A stretch of 64,000 bases of DNA, taken from positions 1,612,001-1,676,000 of the forward strand of contig NZ_BNJG01000003.1 of the NCBI RefSeq assembly GCF_016587375.1, given 5' to 3'. Of this stretch, positions 7,262-16,222 are shown piece by piece. The notes below the pieces were generated by a model. That model saw only the letters and a list, made by a program, of their open reading frames with translations. It was not told the DNA's origin and made no database searches. The position numbers were made by a program, and so were the translations under genes. Each line of letters begins with the position of its first letter. Position 1 is the stretch's first letter. The DNA comes from Ktedonobacter robiniae. Its GTDB lineage: Bacteria > Chloroflexota > Ktedonobacteria > Ktedonobacterales > Ktedonobacteraceae.

Positions 7262-9037
7262 CTAGAAGGTGGTTTCCAGAGGGCTGTACTCGCCCTGCCA
7301 GAGGCGCTGCATCTCCGTGCTGGTCGCCAGGAGGTGCTCGAGTGTGCCTTCGGCCTCGAGTTGGCCATCCTTGAGGACGAGAATATGGTCGGCGCGGCGC
7401 AGGACGGAGCGCCGGTGAGAGACCGCCAGGACCGTCTTCTCTCGTTGCGCGAAGATGCGCTCCCAGAGGAGAGCCTCGGTCTCAATGTCCAGCGCGCTGG
7501 AGAGATCGTCCACCACCAGGAGTTCGGCGGGACGCACAAACATACGTGCCGCGGCGGAGCGCTGGATCTGGCCCCCCGAGAGACGCACGCCTCTCGGACC
7601 GATCACGGTATCCAGGCCCTCGGCCATCTCCGCAATATCAGGTTCCAGTACCGCCAGCTCAAGTGCTTGCTTCAGGTTCGCCTCACTATCCTCCATACCA
7701 AGCAGGATATTTTCACGTAGACTATCGCTAAACATGTGCGGCACCTGTGAGGTATAGGCGCTGTGTGGAGGTACGAAGAAGGCCCCTGGCTGCTCCACGC
7801 GTGTCGCGTTCCAATAGATATCGCCTGCCTCTTTCGGCAATAGACCCAGCAATACCTGCAAGAGGGTCGTCTTGCCCGAGCCAATCTCGCCAGTAATGAC
7901 CGTGAACGATCCCCGTGTTAGCGAGAAGTTGATGTCACGAATACCATGCTCAGCGTCGGGATAGCGGTAGCTAAGTCCTTCAACTTTCAATTCCTGGAGT
8001 TTGCCCTCCCCAATGGGAGGCGGCGCGGGCAAGGTTGGAAGTGGTCCGCGCATATACAACGGACTCACTTCAACCAGTTTAGATGCAGGTGCCCCTTGCA
8101 TCAGTGTAAGCAGACGTTCGACAGAGACATCTGCCTGCTTGTATGCTGTCAGCATGCGACCAAAGTGCGCGGTAAACTCTGTAATCCAGCCCAGGTAGTA
8201 GACAAAAAGCGCGAAGTCGCCCACGGTAAAAGACCCATTATACATCACCTGCCCAGCCAGTAACAGGATCACGCCTGTACCTATGCTCACAGTATTGGAG
8301 AAGGTCGATTGAAGCACCTGGTCAAGCAACTTGTCGCGCACCGTCATCGTCAGGCGGACCTGGTTGAGGCGCTGAAAGTGTGTAATGCTCTTTTGCTCGG
8401 CATTTGCGATCTGTACCGCCTGTACCGCGCCAAAGAGCTCGCCCAGGAAGCCCGTCACGTCGCCGGTGGCCTTACGGTTATCGCCACGTCGCTTCTTGAT
8501 CTGCTGACCCGCGATATTCACGCAAGCCACGATGATGATCAGGGGTAGGTAAACGAACAGGGTAATAAAGGGACTGATTTTGAGCATGATAACAAAGGCT
8601 ATGCCTACAAAGAGAATCAGGGCAATCAGGTCGTTAAAGCCCATCAAGAAGGAGCTAATCTCGTCCACGTCATCGCGCAGACGGCTGATAGCCTCACCCG
8701 AGGATGCGGGCAGCGCCCGAGCACCTGGCAGTTGCAGGACCCAGGCGAAAATGTTTTTCTGGAGCAGGGCCGCGCTGGTATACATGAAGGGCGAGTTTGT
8801 CAATTGACAGCCTGCGAGAAAGGTCAGACGCCCCAGGCCTGAGGCCAGGAAGAGCGCGGCTATGGACCAGAGGAGCTGCTCATTCAAGCTATGGACTGTT
8901 AAGCTATCAAAGAAGCGCTGTGAGATCAGACCTGGAATCATCTCGAAGATAAAGACCAGCACGATAGAAAGACAGTTGAGCAGGTAATACCAGGGCTGGA
9001 AGCGAATCAGGTGCCAGAAAAAGCGCCAGGCTTTCAT
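7262..9037 (-). CDS. ABC exporter half-transporter, degenerate-site subunit
   Basis: A 591-residue fusion of a six-segment membrane domain (about residues 1-310) and a nucleotide-binding domain (about 345-585). Motifs are Walker A GEIGSGKTT, signature LSGGQ, Walker B LLVVDD and the switch region VSHRR. The residue after the Walker B Asp, normally the catalytic Glu, is Asp here. Its partner, the next gene upstream, has the catalytic Glu but a degenerate signature. This complementary pattern is that of heterodimeric exporters such as TM287/288 or BmrCD, in which one ATP site hydrolyses and the other does not. AGGAGG precedes ATG 9037, and the start overlaps the upstream stop by 4 bases (ATGA), so the two proteins are translationally coupled. 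The exported compound (drug, lipid or peptide) is unknown. Confidence 0.95.
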   Translation of the reverse strand: MKAWRFFWHLIRFQPWYYLLNCLSIVLVFIFEMIPGLISQRFFDSLTVHSLNEQLLWSIAALFLASGLGRLTFLAGCQLTNSPFMYTSAALLQKNIFAWVLQLPGARALPASSGEAISRLRDDVDEISSFLMGFNDLIALILFVGIAFVIMLKISPFITLFVYLPLIIIVACVNIAGQQIKKRRGDNRKATGDVTGFLGELFGAVQAVQIANAEQKSITHFQRLNQVRLTMTVRDKLLDQVLQSTFSNTVSIGTGVILLLAGQVMYNGSFTVGDFALFVYYLGWITEFTAHFGRMLTAYKQADVSVERLLTLMQGAPASKLVEVSPLYMRGPLPTLPAPPPIGEGKLQELKVEGLSYRYPDAEHGIRDINFSLTRGSFTVITGEIGSGKTTLLQVLLGLLPKEAGDIYWNATRVEQPGAFFVPPHSAYTSQVPHMFSDSLRENILLGMEDSEANLKQALELAVLEPDIAEMAEGLDTVIGPRGVRLSGGQIQRSAAARMFVRPAELLVVDDLSSALDIETEALLWERIFAQREKTVLAVSHRRSVLRRADHILVLKDGQLEAEGTLEHLLATSTEMQRLWQGEYSPLETTF

Positions 9038-10773
9038 TGTAGAACCTCCTCATGGGCGGCGTGTAGCAGATGTGAGAAGTAGGAGTCCGAATCGGAGGCG
9101 AGCTGAAGACGGGAGCCATACTCGCGGATGCCTCCATCGTCGAGCACCATGATGCTATCGGCCCGCTGAACCGTACTCAGGCGATGCGCGATAATAATCG
9201 CCGTTCGCCCCTGGAGCAGGGTATCAATGGCGCGCTCCAGAAGCCGCTCAGTAGCTGGATCGAGGCGTGAAGAAGCCTCATCCAGGATAATGACGGCAGG
9301 ATCTTTGAGGAAGACACGCGCAAAGGCTAGAAGCTGAGCCTCACCGGCGGATAGGCCACCTCCGTTTGTCGCCAGAATCGTGTCCAGGCCGTCCTCCAGT
9401 TCATCATACCAGTCGCGGAGTCCGAGTGTCTCTAGAGCCTGGAGGATGCGCTGATCATCGATACTCTGGTCGAAGAAGGTCAGGTTGTCGCGGACGCTGG
9501 CATGAAAGAGCTGTACATCCTGCGTGACCATGCCGATCATATCGCGCAGGTCGGCTCTCCTGGCGGCGCGCAGCTCCTGGCCGCCCAGGCGGATTGTTCC
9601 CTTGATTGGGTCATAGAGGCGGAAGAGGAGGCGGGTAATGGTCGTTTTGCCGCTGCCCGTTCGCCCCAGCAGCCCCAGCACCTCTCCGGCCTCGATATGG
9701 AAGTCCAGGTCGCGCACGACCATGTCTTCCTCGCCGTAGCCGAAGGAGACATGCTCAAACTCGATGTCGAGCGCACCTTTGGGAAAAGCCACACCGGGGC
9801 CATCCTCAAGCTCGCTCTGCACTTGAAGTAACTCGCGGATGCGCACAAAGCCAGCGCTGGCCTTCTGGAAGTCATCGAGCTGATCGGTTATGGCCTGAAT
9901 AGGTTGAAAGATGAGCTGAGTGTAGTAGAAAATCAGAAAGGCCATACCCAGCGTCATCTCACCACGCTGGTAGAACCAGGTGATGACCAGGAAAGCGACC
10001 ATGGTTCCCAGCAGAGAGGTGAGAATAGGCATGGTCCAGACAGCGACCGACATAACCCTGGCTGAACGCGCAGTACGCAAGCGCTGGCGTGTATAGCTGT
10101 AGAGGCGGCGCAAAACGTAACCCTGCGCGCCGCTGGAGCGAATATCCTCTGTTCCATGCAGCCGCTCTTCAAGAAAGCCATACAGTTCGGCGCTAGCCTG
10201 GCGAAAAGTCTTCCAGCGCGTCACCGCGACATTGCGCACGCTATTAATCAACAGTAGCGCTACGATAGTGAAAAGGGCGAGCGCAAGCCCTGCGCGCCAA
10301 TCCTGAAAGAGCATTACGATGAGAACGCCAACGAGCAGCAGCAGATTGCCCAGCACTTTGATGACAAACTGAGAGAAGAAATTTGCCAGGGCTGTTACAT
10401 CGCCATCCACGCGCTCGATGAGTTCACCCGGAGTATGCTTTTTATGGAAACCCATGTCCAGTGTTACCAGGTGGAGAGCCAGGTCAACGCGTAGTGCGTT
10501 GGTCGCTGTCCAGCCCACGCGCTCGCTATAGTAGGTTGCGACAATCTTCACCGCCTGTTGTAGGAGCGCGACTACGATGAAGAGCAAGGCAATCCCAAGC
10601 ACAGGTGTCTGAATGGTAGTCGCAGTAATCGTGTCGATAAAAATACGTAGAAGCTGCGGGTTGACGAGCTGGAGCGCGATATCGCCGCAAAGCAAGAGCG
10701 CCAGTAACACCACCAGGCGCCCTTGTGGAGCAAGATAGGTTGCCAGCAGATGGCGATAGTCTTTGAGATGCAT
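9034..10773 (-). CDS. ABC exporter half-transporter, catalytic-site subunit
   Basis: A 579-residue half-transporter and the first gene of the exporter pair. The membrane domain covers roughly residues 15-300 and the ATPase domain 335-570. Walker A is GRTGSGKTT, Walker B is AVIILDE with the catalytic Glu, and the switch is AHRLS. The signature is LSAGE in place of LSGGQ, so the site it completes on the partner would be non-catalytic. AAGGG lies six bases before ATG 10773. It should act as an obligate heterodimer with the 4-base-overlapping downstream gene. Confidence 0.95.
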   Translation of the reverse strand: MHLKDYRHLLATYLAPQGRLVVLLALLLCGDIALQLVNPQLLRIFIDTITATTIQTPVLGIALLFIVVALLQQAVKIVATYYSERVGWTATNALRVDLALHLVTLDMGFHKKHTPGELIERVDGDVTALANFFSQFVIKVLGNLLLLVGVLIVMLFQDWRAGLALALFTIVALLLINSVRNVAVTRWKTFRQASAELYGFLEERLHGTEDIRSSGAQGYVLRRLYSYTRQRLRTARSARVMSVAVWTMPILTSLLGTMVAFLVITWFYQRGEMTLGMAFLIFYYTQLIFQPIQAITDQLDDFQKASAGFVRIRELLQVQSELEDGPGVAFPKGALDIEFEHVSFGYGEEDMVVRDLDFHIEAGEVLGLLGRTGSGKTTITRLLFRLYDPIKGTIRLGGQELRAARRADLRDMIGMVTQDVQLFHASVRDNLTFFDQSIDDQRILQALETLGLRDWYDELEDGLDTILATNGGGLSAGEAQLLAFARVFLKDPAVIILDEASSRLDPATERLLERAIDTLLQGRTAIIIAHRLSTVQRADSIMVLDDGGIREYGSRLQLASDSDSYFSHLLHAAHEEVLQ

Positions 10774-11324
10774 GATGGTCCCTTCTATTGTGGATGTATG
10801 TACCCGGCGAGTGTCCAGTGGTAAAATCCTAGAACAAACGAGCGCAAGACAGGATATAAAAAAACAACAGCAAAGCTAGAGGATGGGACAGCATCCCGCG
10901 GAACATACAGAGAAGATGTGAGTGGAAAGGAATCGCGGGCGTTGACCATCCTGCGCCCACGGTCTGTGTAGAGCGTCTATGCGCCTGGAGAAGTACTTCC
11001 GTCAAGTGTAGAGGCAGCATAAAAAGGGCAGAGTGAGGCCTTGGGCAAGTTAAAACTGCCGGTATTACGAGTTGTTGTCAGGTCTGGCAGCCATACCCTA
11101 GAAGCCATGAACACGCTCCCTCTGCGGTTATAGTAAAGCAATCAATACATTTGAGCTTTTCTAGTTTACCTCAAGAAAGACCCCAAAGTCAAGGCCTGTA
11201 GATGCGGTGTATAACGTATATGCGTAAAGATTTACGCCACTAGCTTTTCGTCATGATATGGCTGGTTTAGGGATTGATTGTATAGAGTGTGGCAAATGCC
11301 TACGACATTGTCACACGCTATCGA
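10774..11324. other. 550-bp leader/intergenic region
   Basis: This holds the promoter side of the ABC exporter operon and the 3' side of the acetyltransferase gene. A 63-codon frame on the minus strand (10829-11020) shows no ribosome site or family features. An imperfect inverted repeat (GTGTGGCAAATG near 11289 with CATTGTCACAC) may end the acetyltransferase transcript. I looked for riboswitch and T-box signatures and found none. Confidence 0.4.
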
Positions 11325-11885
11325 TTAGTGGATAGATCTTTGTAGCAGTGTTGCCCTTATTGGGTTGCCAGAAATAGGACCCGTGTATGTAGCTTGATCA
11401 ATGATTTTAAAACCTATTTTCAAGTAATACTCACCCAACTTTTTATTCTCTGTCGGGTAATCGAGTCGAAGGTAATGAAGACCGAGTGTTCTCGCATATT
11501 TCTCTATGAGGGGGAGAAAAATTTGGCCCCCAACGCGAATTCTCTGATTGCCAACTTGCAGGCCCCCTTTGCGCAAAGAAGCCGTAACAGAAAACTTTTC
11601 CACGTAGATCGCAGGCGTTGTGAGGTCTCGCCAAAAGTGAGGAGCTTCAAGAGAGAGGAATGTTGCGCCAATGAGAGTATTGGTGTCTCTATGGCATAAC
11701 AGGTAGAGATTTTGAGCTTGAATTATTTGTAGTATTCTCTCGCTGTTAAAAGGAGCCCAATCCGTTGACTCATGCATACAAGGATCGATGGATGCTCGGA
11801 CATCGTTATAGTGCGTCACGACCTCAGGCACTTCTTCTGAAGTCGCTTTCCTGAACGTAAAGTTGCTTAATAATTCTCTACTCAT
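11325..11885 (-). CDS. GNAT family N-acetyltransferase
   Basis: A 186-residue protein with a GNAT-like pattern: an N-terminal helix region, a central strand YVEKFSVTAS, the acetyl-CoA-binding turn, and a C-terminal stretch GLHYLRLDYPTENKKLGEYY then LKIGFKII, which is the usual strand 6/7 part. The pyrophosphate-binding turn, normally Q/RxxGxG/A, is replaced by a longer Gly/Arg segment (LRKGGLQVGNQRIRVGGQ), so cofactor binding may be altered or the loop extended. The acetyl acceptor is unknown. ATG 11885 has no strong ribosome site. It is divergent from the lipoprotein gene and stands alone. Confidence 0.75.
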   Translation of the reverse strand: MSRELLSNFTFRKATSEEVPEVVTHYNDVRASIDPCMHESTDWAPFNSERILQIIQAQNLYLLCHRDTNTLIGATFLSLEAPHFWRDLTTPAIYVEKFSVTASLRKGGLQVGNQRIRVGGQIFLPLIEKYARTLGLHYLRLDYPTENKKLGEYYLKIGFKIIDQATYTGPISGNPIRATLLQRSIH

Positions 11886-12110
11886 AAACAGGAATAATAA
11901 ATGAAAGAGTCAGGAAAGTCAAGGAAGGGCGTGTGGCGCTTCTGGTCTAGACAAAACGATACCCTTGAGTATCGCGGGCACGAAAGGGAACTTTTGGCAT
12001 GCACAATCCGTCACCTTGAATGGAACAATGGCATATCGACATGTGACTGCGCATCGTTAGCACTCATATGTAGAGTGCTTGCCTGTGGGAATGCTTAGGA
12101 GAGTCATGAG

Positions 12111-12695
12111 ATGAGAATGAGAAAACCATCATTTCGGCATGGAGTGCGCGTGAGCATTATCGCCTCATTGCTTGGCCTCTTTATCCTGGCTATGAGTGGC
12201 TGCGGGAGTGCCAGCGGAGGATCTACCAGTGGTAACCCTTCTAGCACCAATGTAGTCAGGCAAACGGTAGCGCCCTCTGTCTCTGCTACTAGCGCCTCGA
12301 AGACTCCAACCGCACTCGCCGCAACCCCGACCACGCCTGGCACAACCGCCATCTTGAATTGTGGTGCGGTCAAGATATCGGCATTGCCGATTTCAGGAGA
12401 TGCAAAATCCCGTGATGCGGAAGAATGTTTTTGGCATGCCTATCAACAGTGCCAGGCCGCAATCCTGATAGTGAATTTTACCGGAATAGATACGCTTACC
12501 AGGCATACTGTTACTCTGGGGCCAGGTACGCAATCTGGATCTTGCCATGTGACGGAGGTGGTGCAGCATTCAATAATGCCTCAACCACTCAAGACGACCG
12601 GCAACTATAGCTGTGGCAGTATTAACCGTACATCTCAGGCCATGGTGATAAAGGCTTGCGGCAAAGATGGAGATATCACTATCCCTTTGAGTTAA
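12111..12695 (+). CDS. putative lipoprotein with Ser/Thr-rich linker
   Basis: A 194-residue protein with a signal peptide and lipobox LAMSGC (Cys31), so it should be anchored to the outer face of the cytoplasmic membrane. A Ser/Thr/Ala-rich linker runs from about 32 to 78. The C-terminal domain (80-194) carries several cysteines (LNCGAVK, AEECFWHAYQQC, GSCHV, YSCGS, KACGKD) that may form disulfides. I recognise no family. AGGAGAG 12097-12103 fixes ATG 12111. It is a one-gene unit closed by an 18-bp hairpin terminator. Confidence 0.82.
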   Translation: MRMRKPSFRHGVRVSIIASLLGLFILAMSGCGSASGGSTSGNPSSTNVVRQTVAPSVSATSASKTPTALAATPTTPGTTAILNCGAVKISALPISGDAKSRDAEECFWHAYQQCQAAILIVNFTGIDTLTRHTVTLGPGTQSGSCHVTEVVQHSIMPQPLKTTGNYSCGSINRTSQAMVIKACGKDGDITIPLS

Positions 12696-12706
12696 GCCGC
12701 AGTAGA

Positions 12707-12747
12707 CGCGCCAGGCTGGAAGATTGTTGATCTTCCAGCCTGGCGCG
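12707..12747. terminator. perfect 18-bp hairpin
   Basis: Arms 12707-12724 and 12730-12747 are perfectly complementary with a 5-base TGTTG loop. It lies 11 bases after the lipoprotein stop and 65 bases from the stop of the convergent secreted-protein gene, so it can serve both. Confidence 0.82.
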
Positions 12748-12811
12748 AAGCATTAGCCGGTGCCTATCCTCATGGTAGAGGTCCCTCTCTTGATGAGGAC
12801 GTGAGTATGAT

Positions 12812-13723
12812 TTAGGGTCCGGTAAGGACGCACCCGGTGACGTGGTTATCCCACTCTTTCTGCACGATGTAGGAGTGTCCGTTCCAGGTCACATCTCCAC
12901 CGCTGCTATTGAGTGAACCAAATTTCCAGGCACATTTGTCGCCAATCTCAGACCCACTGCTATCGTACCAGGCATTGAGCAGGGGATCGGTCGCTGCCTC
13001 CATCTGCTCATGCGAGGTGACGTTGATGGTCTGATCGGCGTCATCATGGTTCGGGCTGGAACCTGGATTGCAGGAGAAGCTTGCCGCGTAGGGCATGGCT
13101 GCGTAGATGGTGTGGCTGCCAAAGTAGCTGTGGTAGGCACAGAATGCGTTGGAGGCACACTGTGAGTGGCTACTGTCGAAGCAGAGATTCTCATTGGCCT
13201 GGGTGAAGACAAAGAAGATGTGGTTAGTGCTTGCCGTCCAGCCATTGGCGCTGATAGCGCGCGAAACCTCTTTTTGAATGTCGGAGTCCAGCAGGGGACT
13301 CCTGGGATAGGAGGCGGTATCAGTCCAGGAGCCACCGAAGGTAGCGTTGGAAGGATATCGGCCAGAAGAATCTGTGTACTGGGTGTTGTTTTTGTACAGG
13401 CCCGAGGAGCCGACATCACCAAAGTAGCGATTGATCAGGCTGTGATACCCGGAACTGACGCTGTGGTTCGGCTCCCAGTAGATAGCGTATGCTGTTGCCG
13501 TGCCATTTTGCACAGCGCCGCCATAGTAGTTCAGATTGCTCCCTGCAAAAGGGGTGACTTTGGCGCTGTTCGAGGTATTGGAGCGCCAGAGGAAATGAAC
13601 CTTACTAGACTTTGCGGCGGCTGGTGTGGATGCGGCAGAAGCGCCAAGGGGCATGAGCGTCAATGCCGCTAGAGCCATCATGATGGCAGGAAGTACGAGG
13701 GTGAGCAATGCTCGCCTTCTCAT
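12812..13723 (-). CDS. secreted EXORDIUM/phosphate-induced-like protein
   Basis: A 303-residue exported protein. ATG 13723 is preceded by AGAAGGAG nine bases upstream; earlier in-frame codons lack a ribosome site. The signal peptide is MRRRALLTLVLPAIMMALAA and onward to ASAA. The mature part is rich in Ser, Asn, Tyr and Gly, with a conserved-looking core: TSHEQMEAATDPLLNAWYD followed by SGSEIGDKCAW. That HE-x-x-EA-x-TDP...GDKC pattern is shared with plant EXORDIUM/PHI-1 proteins and their bacterial and fungal relatives. The His-Glu pair could bind metal, but catalysis is unproven in the family. Four or more cysteines (NLCFDSSHSQCAS and others) suggest disulfides. Neighbours are other secreted proteins, including a chitinase. 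Confidence 0.8.
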   Translation of the reverse strand: MRRRALLTLVLPAIMMALAALTLMPLGASAASTPAAAKSSKVHFLWRSNTSNSAKVTPFAGSNLNYYGGAVQNGTATAYAIYWEPNHSVSSGYHSLINRYFGDVGSSGLYKNNTQYTDSSGRYPSNATFGGSWTDTASYPRSPLLDSDIQKEVSRAISANGWTASTNHIFFVFTQANENLCFDSSHSQCASNAFCAYHSYFGSHTIYAAMPYAASFSCNPGSSPNHDDADQTINVTSHEQMEAATDPLLNAWYDSSGSEIGDKCAWKFGSLNSSGGDVTWNGHSYIVQKEWDNHVTGCVLTGP

Positions 13724-14290
13724 GTGTCGATACTCCTTCTTCTTGAAGTAGTTAGAACACAATCAAAAATTAGGGGGAACAACAGTGTGGCACCGGCTGA
13801 CGAAAAATCCCTTTCTCGTCATTGCTTGTTATTAAGTGTACTTTTTGCCCCTTCACTCATGCTTCGCTGTTAATTTAACACAAAGTTAATACAATAGGTC
13901 TCAAGTTTGAACTTATGTTAAGAAACTCCCTTTAATTGAAGGATCCATTTATAAGGATATCTTCTCTAAGAGTATCTTATGTAAGATTTTGTCTTATGGA
14001 AGATAAGAGGCGAATTAGCAAGGCCGTCTAGTGGTCTAGATGACTTGACAATGAAATGAAAAGCAGATACAGTTACTATTAGGTTTTCTCATTTGGGTGT
14101 ACGCGCATATCCCGTAAGAATCCGCCCACTATACGTTATGCTTCAGGGATGTATGCAGCATAATATACGGTCTTCTAGACCATAGGACGTAAGGTTTATA
14201 AGCAGGCGCTGCGCGTACGGATGTGCCCTGGTGAGTTTTTGCTAGTGCTTTTTATATTGGCAAAGCGTTTTTATGCGGGAGGGAAACCCA
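13724..14290. other. intergenic region between divergent secreted-protein genes
   Basis: About 570 bases without a gene. It contains AT-rich, repetitive segments around 13950-14010 (several variants of ATCTTA/AAGATA), an inverted pair TGGTCTAGA near 14032 and TCTAGACCA near 14175, and a promoter-like element listed separately. These are plausible regulatory sites for the chitinase. Confidence 0.45.
14045..14073 (+). promoter_or_regulatory. candidate sigma-70-type promoter for the chitinase gene
   Basis: TTGACA 14045-14050 and TACAGT 14068-14073 are separated by 17 bases. This would give an untranslated leader of roughly 210 bases before ATG 14291. Confidence 0.4.
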
Positions 14291-16150
14291 ATGAAGCGTC
14301 GTGCACCAAACCGATTCCTCGCAGTGGCCTGTATCGTGTTTACCCTGGTTATGTCCTTTGTCGTCACACATGCTGCCCAGGCCCAGTTCTCCCCTACGAA
14401 GGCTCAGGCCGCCACTCTGGCCTCGAGCAACAAGATCAATGCCGCCTATTTTACCCAGTGGGGCATCTACCAGCGTAACTACAACGTCAAAAATATCGTG
14501 ACGAGTGGTACGGCCTCAAAGTTGAATGCCTTGATGTATGCCTTTGCGAACATCAACAGTAGCTATCAATGTTATTCAGGCGATACCTATGCCGATTATC
14601 AGAAGACATTTACCGCCGACCAGGCGGTGAATGGGGTCGCCGATACCTGGAACCAGCCCCTGGCGGGCAACTTTAACCAGCTCAAGGAGCTCAAGGCACT
14701 CTATCCCAACATCAAGATCTTTATCTCTATCGGTGGCTGGACCTGGTCCACTAATTTCTCTGCCGCCGCCTCGCCACAAAACGTCTCTGCGTTTGTACAC
14801 TCCTGCATTGATCAGTATATCCTGGGCAATCAGGCTGGCCCAGGAACGATGGCGGGTATCTTTGACGGTATCGATATTGACTGGGAGTATCCCAATGATC
14901 CAGGGAATGGAAATCCCCATGGTCCCCAGGATACGCAGAACTATACCAATCTGCTCAAGGAGTTTCGCACCCAACTTGACCAGGCTGGCGCTCAGGCAGG
15001 AAAGCATTACCTGCTGACAGTCGCCGCCCCTGCTGGCCAGGACAAGTATCAGAATATTCAGCTCAACCAGATTGGTCAGTATCTGGATTGGGTTGACCTC
15101 ATGACCTATGATATGCATGGAGCATGGAACGCGACTGGTCCAACCGACTTCAACGCGCCCCTGTATGCCGATCCCGCCGATCCATCGGCTCCTCCTGCGA
15201 ACTCGTACAGTATTGATCATGCCGTAACGGACTATCTCGCGGCCGGTATTCCCGCCAGTAAAATTGTCATGGGCATGCCTATCTATGGGCGTGGCTGGAC
15301 GAATGTCCCCAATGTCAATCATGGCCTCTATCAGAGCAGCTCCTCAATGCAGGCGGCTCCAGGTACCTATGAGGCGGGTATCGAGGACTACAAGGTGCTC
15401 AAGAACCTGACGGGGTATACCAGCTACCGCAACCCGGTGACCCAGGTTAACTGGGTGTACAATGGCACAACCTTCTGGAGCTATGACGATCTCACTACCG
15501 TCGCGACCAAGACGAATTATATCAATAGCAAGGGTCTGGGCGGTGCCTTCTCCTGGTCGCTGGATGGCGATGATGCCTCGGGAAGTTTTGTGAATGCCGT
15601 CTATAGTGGCCTGGGGAACTCTGGCGGCAGCACGCCAACACCAACGCCGACCAATACCCCGACGAAGACGCCAACGCCAAGCCCAACCAACACGCCCACT
15701 CCAACGCCAACTAATACACCAACTCCAACACCGACGAACACACCAACGCCAACGCCAACGCCAGTTCCAGGTAATCTGGTAACCAATCCCGGCTTCGAGA
15801 GTGGTACCCTCTCTGGCTGGAGTTGCGATAGTAACGACAAGGTGGTCTCCTCGCCTGTGCATGGAGGTACTCATGCCTTGCAGGTGACGCCAACCAGTTC
15901 GACGACGGGCGAGTGCGACCAGGCGATTACGGTCCAACCCAATCATACTTACACTCTGTCGGCCTATGTGAATGGCTCCTATGCCTACATAGGTGTTCAG
16001 GGTGGAAGCTCGAACTGGACCAGTAGTAGCAGTTACACCCAACTGAGCGTAACCTTTACGACTGGTGCCTCCCAGACGAGTGCCACCATCTATATCCATG
16101 GATGGTACGCCCAGGGCAACGTCTACGCCGACGATTTCTCATTGCAATAG
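14291..16150 (+). CDS. secreted GH18 chitinase with Thr-Pro linker and C-terminal carbohydrate-binding module
   Basis: A 619-residue exported enzyme that hydrolyses beta-1,4-N-acetylglucosamine chains. The signal peptide spans about residues 1-32. The GH18 barrel covers about 48-440 and shows the SIGGW strand, the catalytic DGIDIDWE motif (residues 192-199, acid Glu199), LMTYDMHG and GGAFSWSLDGDD. A linker of alternating Thr-Pro repeats (about 446-493) connects to a beta-sandwich module (about 495-619: NLVTNPGFESGTLSGW start) of the CBM4/9/16-like type. GGGAGGG before ATG 14291 sets the start; the upstream in-frame ATG 14273 lies before the ribosome site. The protein fits life on fungal or arthropod chitin in soil. 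Confidence 0.95.
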   Translation: MKRRAPNRFLAVACIVFTLVMSFVVTHAAQAQFSPTKAQAATLASSNKINAAYFTQWGIYQRNYNVKNIVTSGTASKLNALMYAFANINSSYQCYSGDTYADYQKTFTADQAVNGVADTWNQPLAGNFNQLKELKALYPNIKIFISIGGWTWSTNFSAAASPQNVSAFVHSCIDQYILGNQAGPGTMAGIFDGIDIDWEYPNDPGNGNPHGPQDTQNYTNLLKEFRTQLDQAGAQAGKHYLLTVAAPAGQDKYQNIQLNQIGQYLDWVDLMTYDMHGAWNATGPTDFNAPLYADPADPSAPPANSYSIDHAVTDYLAAGIPASKIVMGMPIYGRGWTNVPNVNHGLYQSSSSMQAAPGTYEAGIEDYKVLKNLTGYTSYRNPVTQVNWVYNGTTFWSYDDLTTVATKTNYINSKGLGGAFSWSLDGDDASGSFVNAVYSGLGNSGGSTPTPTPTNTPTKTPTPSPTNTPTPTPTNTPTPTPTNTPTPTPTPVPGNLVTNPGFESGTLSGWSCDSNDKVVSSPVHGGTHALQVTPTSSTTGECDQAITVQPNHTYTLSAYVNGSYAYIGVQGGSSNWTSSSSYTQLSVTFTTGASQTSATIYIHGWYAQGNVYADDFSLQ

Positions 16151-16180
16151 CAGTTGCCCCTCTCTAATGAGGAAGCGTCC

Positions 16181-16213
16181 CCAGTAGCCGCGTACGCAAG
16201 TAGCGGCTACTGG
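16181..16213. terminator. 11-bp hairpin between convergent genes
   Basis: CCAGTAGCCGC 16181-16191 pairs with GCGGCTACTGG 16203-16213. It lies between the chitinase stop and the stop of the convergent membrane-anchored protein. Confidence 0.7.
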
Positions 16214-16222
16214 CGAGATTGG

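Noticed and set aside
10829..11020. 63-codon minus-strand frame in the ABC exporter leader
   Set aside because: No ribosome site; could be a leader peptide but nothing supports it.
10774..11150. Possible riboswitch in the exporter leader (guanidine or T-box type)
   Set aside because: Key conserved segments of these classes are not present.
11901..12098. 65-codon frame between the acetyltransferase and lipoprotein genes
   Set aside because: AGGAA precedes it, but the protein has no features and it fills the divergent promoter region.
14576..15322. 248-codon minus-strand frame in the chitinase gene
   Set aside because: Antisense to the catalytic barrel; no start signal or domain.
15646..15770. 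Repetitive DNA that could be taken for a CRISPR or minisatellite
   Set aside because: It encodes the in-frame Thr-Pro linker of the chitinase; units are 6-15 bases with no spacers.
15344..16099. 251-codon minus-strand frame in the chitinase gene
   Set aside because: Trp/Arg-rich product of the Thr-Pro linker read backwards; a shadow.
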